Assembly (NCBI GenBank): GCA_013002475.1
Contig: JABDJM010000175.1
Location: 1 to 7,345, forward strand
Length of the DNA stretch: 7,345 bases
Origin: Saprospiraceae bacterium
GTDB taxonomy: Bacteria; Bacteroidota; Bacteroidia; Chitinophagales; Saprospiraceae
Direction: 5' to 3'
Within the stretch, counting starts at the first letter, position 1. The number at the start of each line of letters is the position of its first letter. The position numbers and the translations under genes are program-made. The notes under the pieces were generated by a model. That model worked only from the letters and a program-made list of their open reading frames with translations. It made no database searches and was not told the DNA's origin. This document shows positions 7,026 through 7,345 of this stretch, piece after piece.

Positions 7026-7055
7026 AAAAAAGCCCCGCCCATAGGGCGAGGCTTT
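7026..7055 (-). terminator. Intrinsic terminator of the tRNA transcript
   Basis: On the minus strand, AAAGCCTCGCCC pairs with GGGCGGGGCTTT (twelve pairs including one T-G) around the loop TAT, followed by six T residues. It begins one base after the encoded CCA of tRNA-Ala, so the tRNA transcript ends tightly. Seen from the plus strand, the same hairpin is followed by TTTGTGG, a poor U-tract, so it is at best a weak terminator for the converging carotenoid operon; no better plus-strand terminator lies in 6952-7025. Confidence 0.92.
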
Positions 7056-7056
7056 G

Positions 7057-7133
7057 TGGTGGAGGATATCGGAGTCGAACCGATGACCTCCTGCGTGCAA
7101 GGCAGGCGCTCTAGCCAGCTGAGCTAATCCCCC
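7057..7133 (-). tRNA. tRNA-Ala (anticodon TGC), CCA encoded
   Basis: The minus strand folds as a full cloverleaf: acceptor GGGGGAT with ATCCTCC (one G-T pair), D-stem GCTC/GAGC, anticodon stem CCTGC/GCAGG with loop CTTGCAC, and T-stem ATCGG/CCGAT with loop TTCGACT. The anticodon TGC is complementary to 7097-7099 and reads alanine GCN codons. The discriminator A and the CCA end (complement of 7057-7059) are in the DNA. It lies 78 bases downstream of tRNA-Ile in the same orientation and directly before a terminator. Confidence 0.98.
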
Positions 7134-7180
7134 GTTCGGCAAACCATTTTTCCTAAGAAATTCCCTAGGCTGCCGGCTTG

Positions 7181-7214
7181 CCATGAAGGCAAGGCATTGC
7201 CACGTCCTTCATGG
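7181..7214 (-). repeat. Inverted repeat that includes the CCA end of tRNA-Ile
   Basis: CCATGAAGG at 7181-7189 and CCTTCATGG at 7206-7214 are exact reverse complements, 16 bases apart. The inner part can pair as well (GGCAA at 7188-7192 with TTGCC at 7197-7201), giving one extended hairpin. On the minus-strand transcript the hairpin begins with the mature CCA of tRNA-Ile, so the 3' end of the tRNA could be held in a stem before processing. It lacks a U-tract, so it does not look like a terminator. An alternative small stem, CTTGCC/GGCAAG at 7177-7193, competes with it. Confidence 0.6.
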
Positions 7215-7288
7215 TAGTCCCAGGCAGACTTGAACTGCCGACCTCTACATTATCAGTGTAGCGCTCTAACCAGCTGAGCTATGGGACT
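7212..7288 (-). tRNA. tRNA-Ile (anticodon GAT), CCA encoded
   Basis: The minus strand gives acceptor AGTCCCA with TGGGACT (seven pairs), D-stem GCTC/GAGC, anticodon stem CTACA/TGTAG with loop CTGATAA, and T-stem GGCAG/CTGCC with loop TTCAAGT. The anticodon GAT is complementary to 7252-7254 and reads isoleucine ATC and ATT. The discriminator A and CCA (complement of 7212-7214) are encoded. It is the first gene of an Ile-Ala pair; the 57 bases upstream of it in the window hold no 16S rRNA 3' end and no promoter that I can call with confidence. Confidence 0.98.
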
Positions 7289-7311
7289 ATGCGAATATTG
7301 AGTATTGAGCT

Positions 7312-7327
7312 TGCCTGCCGTTAGGCA
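7312..7327. repeat. Short GC-rich palindrome at the right edge
   Basis: TGCCT at 7312-7316 and AGGCA at 7323-7327 form a small inverted repeat around GCCGTT, followed by TGGCTTACCTGCC. Palindromes of the TGCCTGCC...AGGCA kind are often scattered between genes in Bacteroidota genomes, as I recall. The tRNA spacer at 7177-7202 carries a similar run (TTGCC, then GGCA, GGC, TT and CC in the same order), so both may be degenerate copies of one interspersed element. With only 34 bases after 7311 the boundary cannot be set. Confidence 0.35.
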
Positions 7328-7345
7328 TGGCTTACCTGCCACAGC

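Noticed and set aside
7026..7055. Bidirectional terminator serving the carotenoid operon as well
   Set aside because: On the plus strand the hairpin is followed by TTTGTGG rather than a U-tract, and the pairing As fall before it, so only the minus-strand terminator is supported.
6882..7184. Minus-strand open frame over the tRNA-Ala region
   Set aside because: It reads through the tRNA and its terminator, including the GLAQLARAPALHAGGHRFDS type peptide commonly produced by mistranslated tRNA genes.
7289..7345. Possible 16S rRNA 3' end upstream of tRNA-Ile
   Set aside because: The anti-Shine-Dalgarno end (GGATCACCTCC on the minus strand) is not present in these 57 bases.

Overview
The window looks like chromosomal DNA of a member of the Bacteroidota, probably an aerobic pigmented lineage of the Cytophagia or Saprospiria type; the rank below phylum is a guess. 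Three things point there. The ribosomal protein S1 has six S1 domains and the extended acidic N-terminus typical of that phylum. The -7 promoter elements fit TAnnTTTG, and Shine-Dalgarno sequences are weak or absent. The carotenoid operon ends in a membrane lycopene cyclase of the CrtYc-CrtYd fusion type. No phage, transposon, CRISPR array or defence gene is visible.

Layout from left to right. On the minus strand, 1-1123 is the N-terminal two thirds of a long-chain acyl-CoA synthetase (FadD) that runs off the left edge. A 238-base divergent intergenic region follows, with a 10-bp inverted repeat and a good -7 element (TACCTTTG). On the plus strand, rpsA (1362-3689) encodes an S1 protein with an unusual tail: nine PKAEE-type pentapeptides and then a helix-hairpin-helix domain. 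A strong intrinsic terminator (3715-3744) closes rpsA. A likely promoter starts immediately after it and drives a compact three-gene plus-strand operon: crtI (3805-5280), crtB (5291-6127) and a lycopene cyclase (6124-6951). At the right, on the minus strand, lie tRNA-Ile(GAT) and tRNA-Ala(TGC), both with encoded CCA, followed by a strong terminator.

How the genes work together. CrtB condenses two GGPP to phytoene, CrtI desaturates phytoene to lycopene, and the cyclase closes the end rings, so the operon is sufficient on paper for beta-carotene from GGPP. No hydroxylase (crtZ) or ketolase lies in the window. FadD and S1 are housekeeping neighbours without an obvious functional link to the pigment genes.

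The points most worth a second look are the tether-plus-HhH tail on S1, the free-standing Ile-Ala tRNA pair kept in rRNA-operon order without adjoining 23S or visible 16S, the hairpin that includes the tRNA-Ile CCA end, and the extra N-terminal membrane segment on the lycopene cyclase. I did not find clear evidence of a wholly new multi-gene system.
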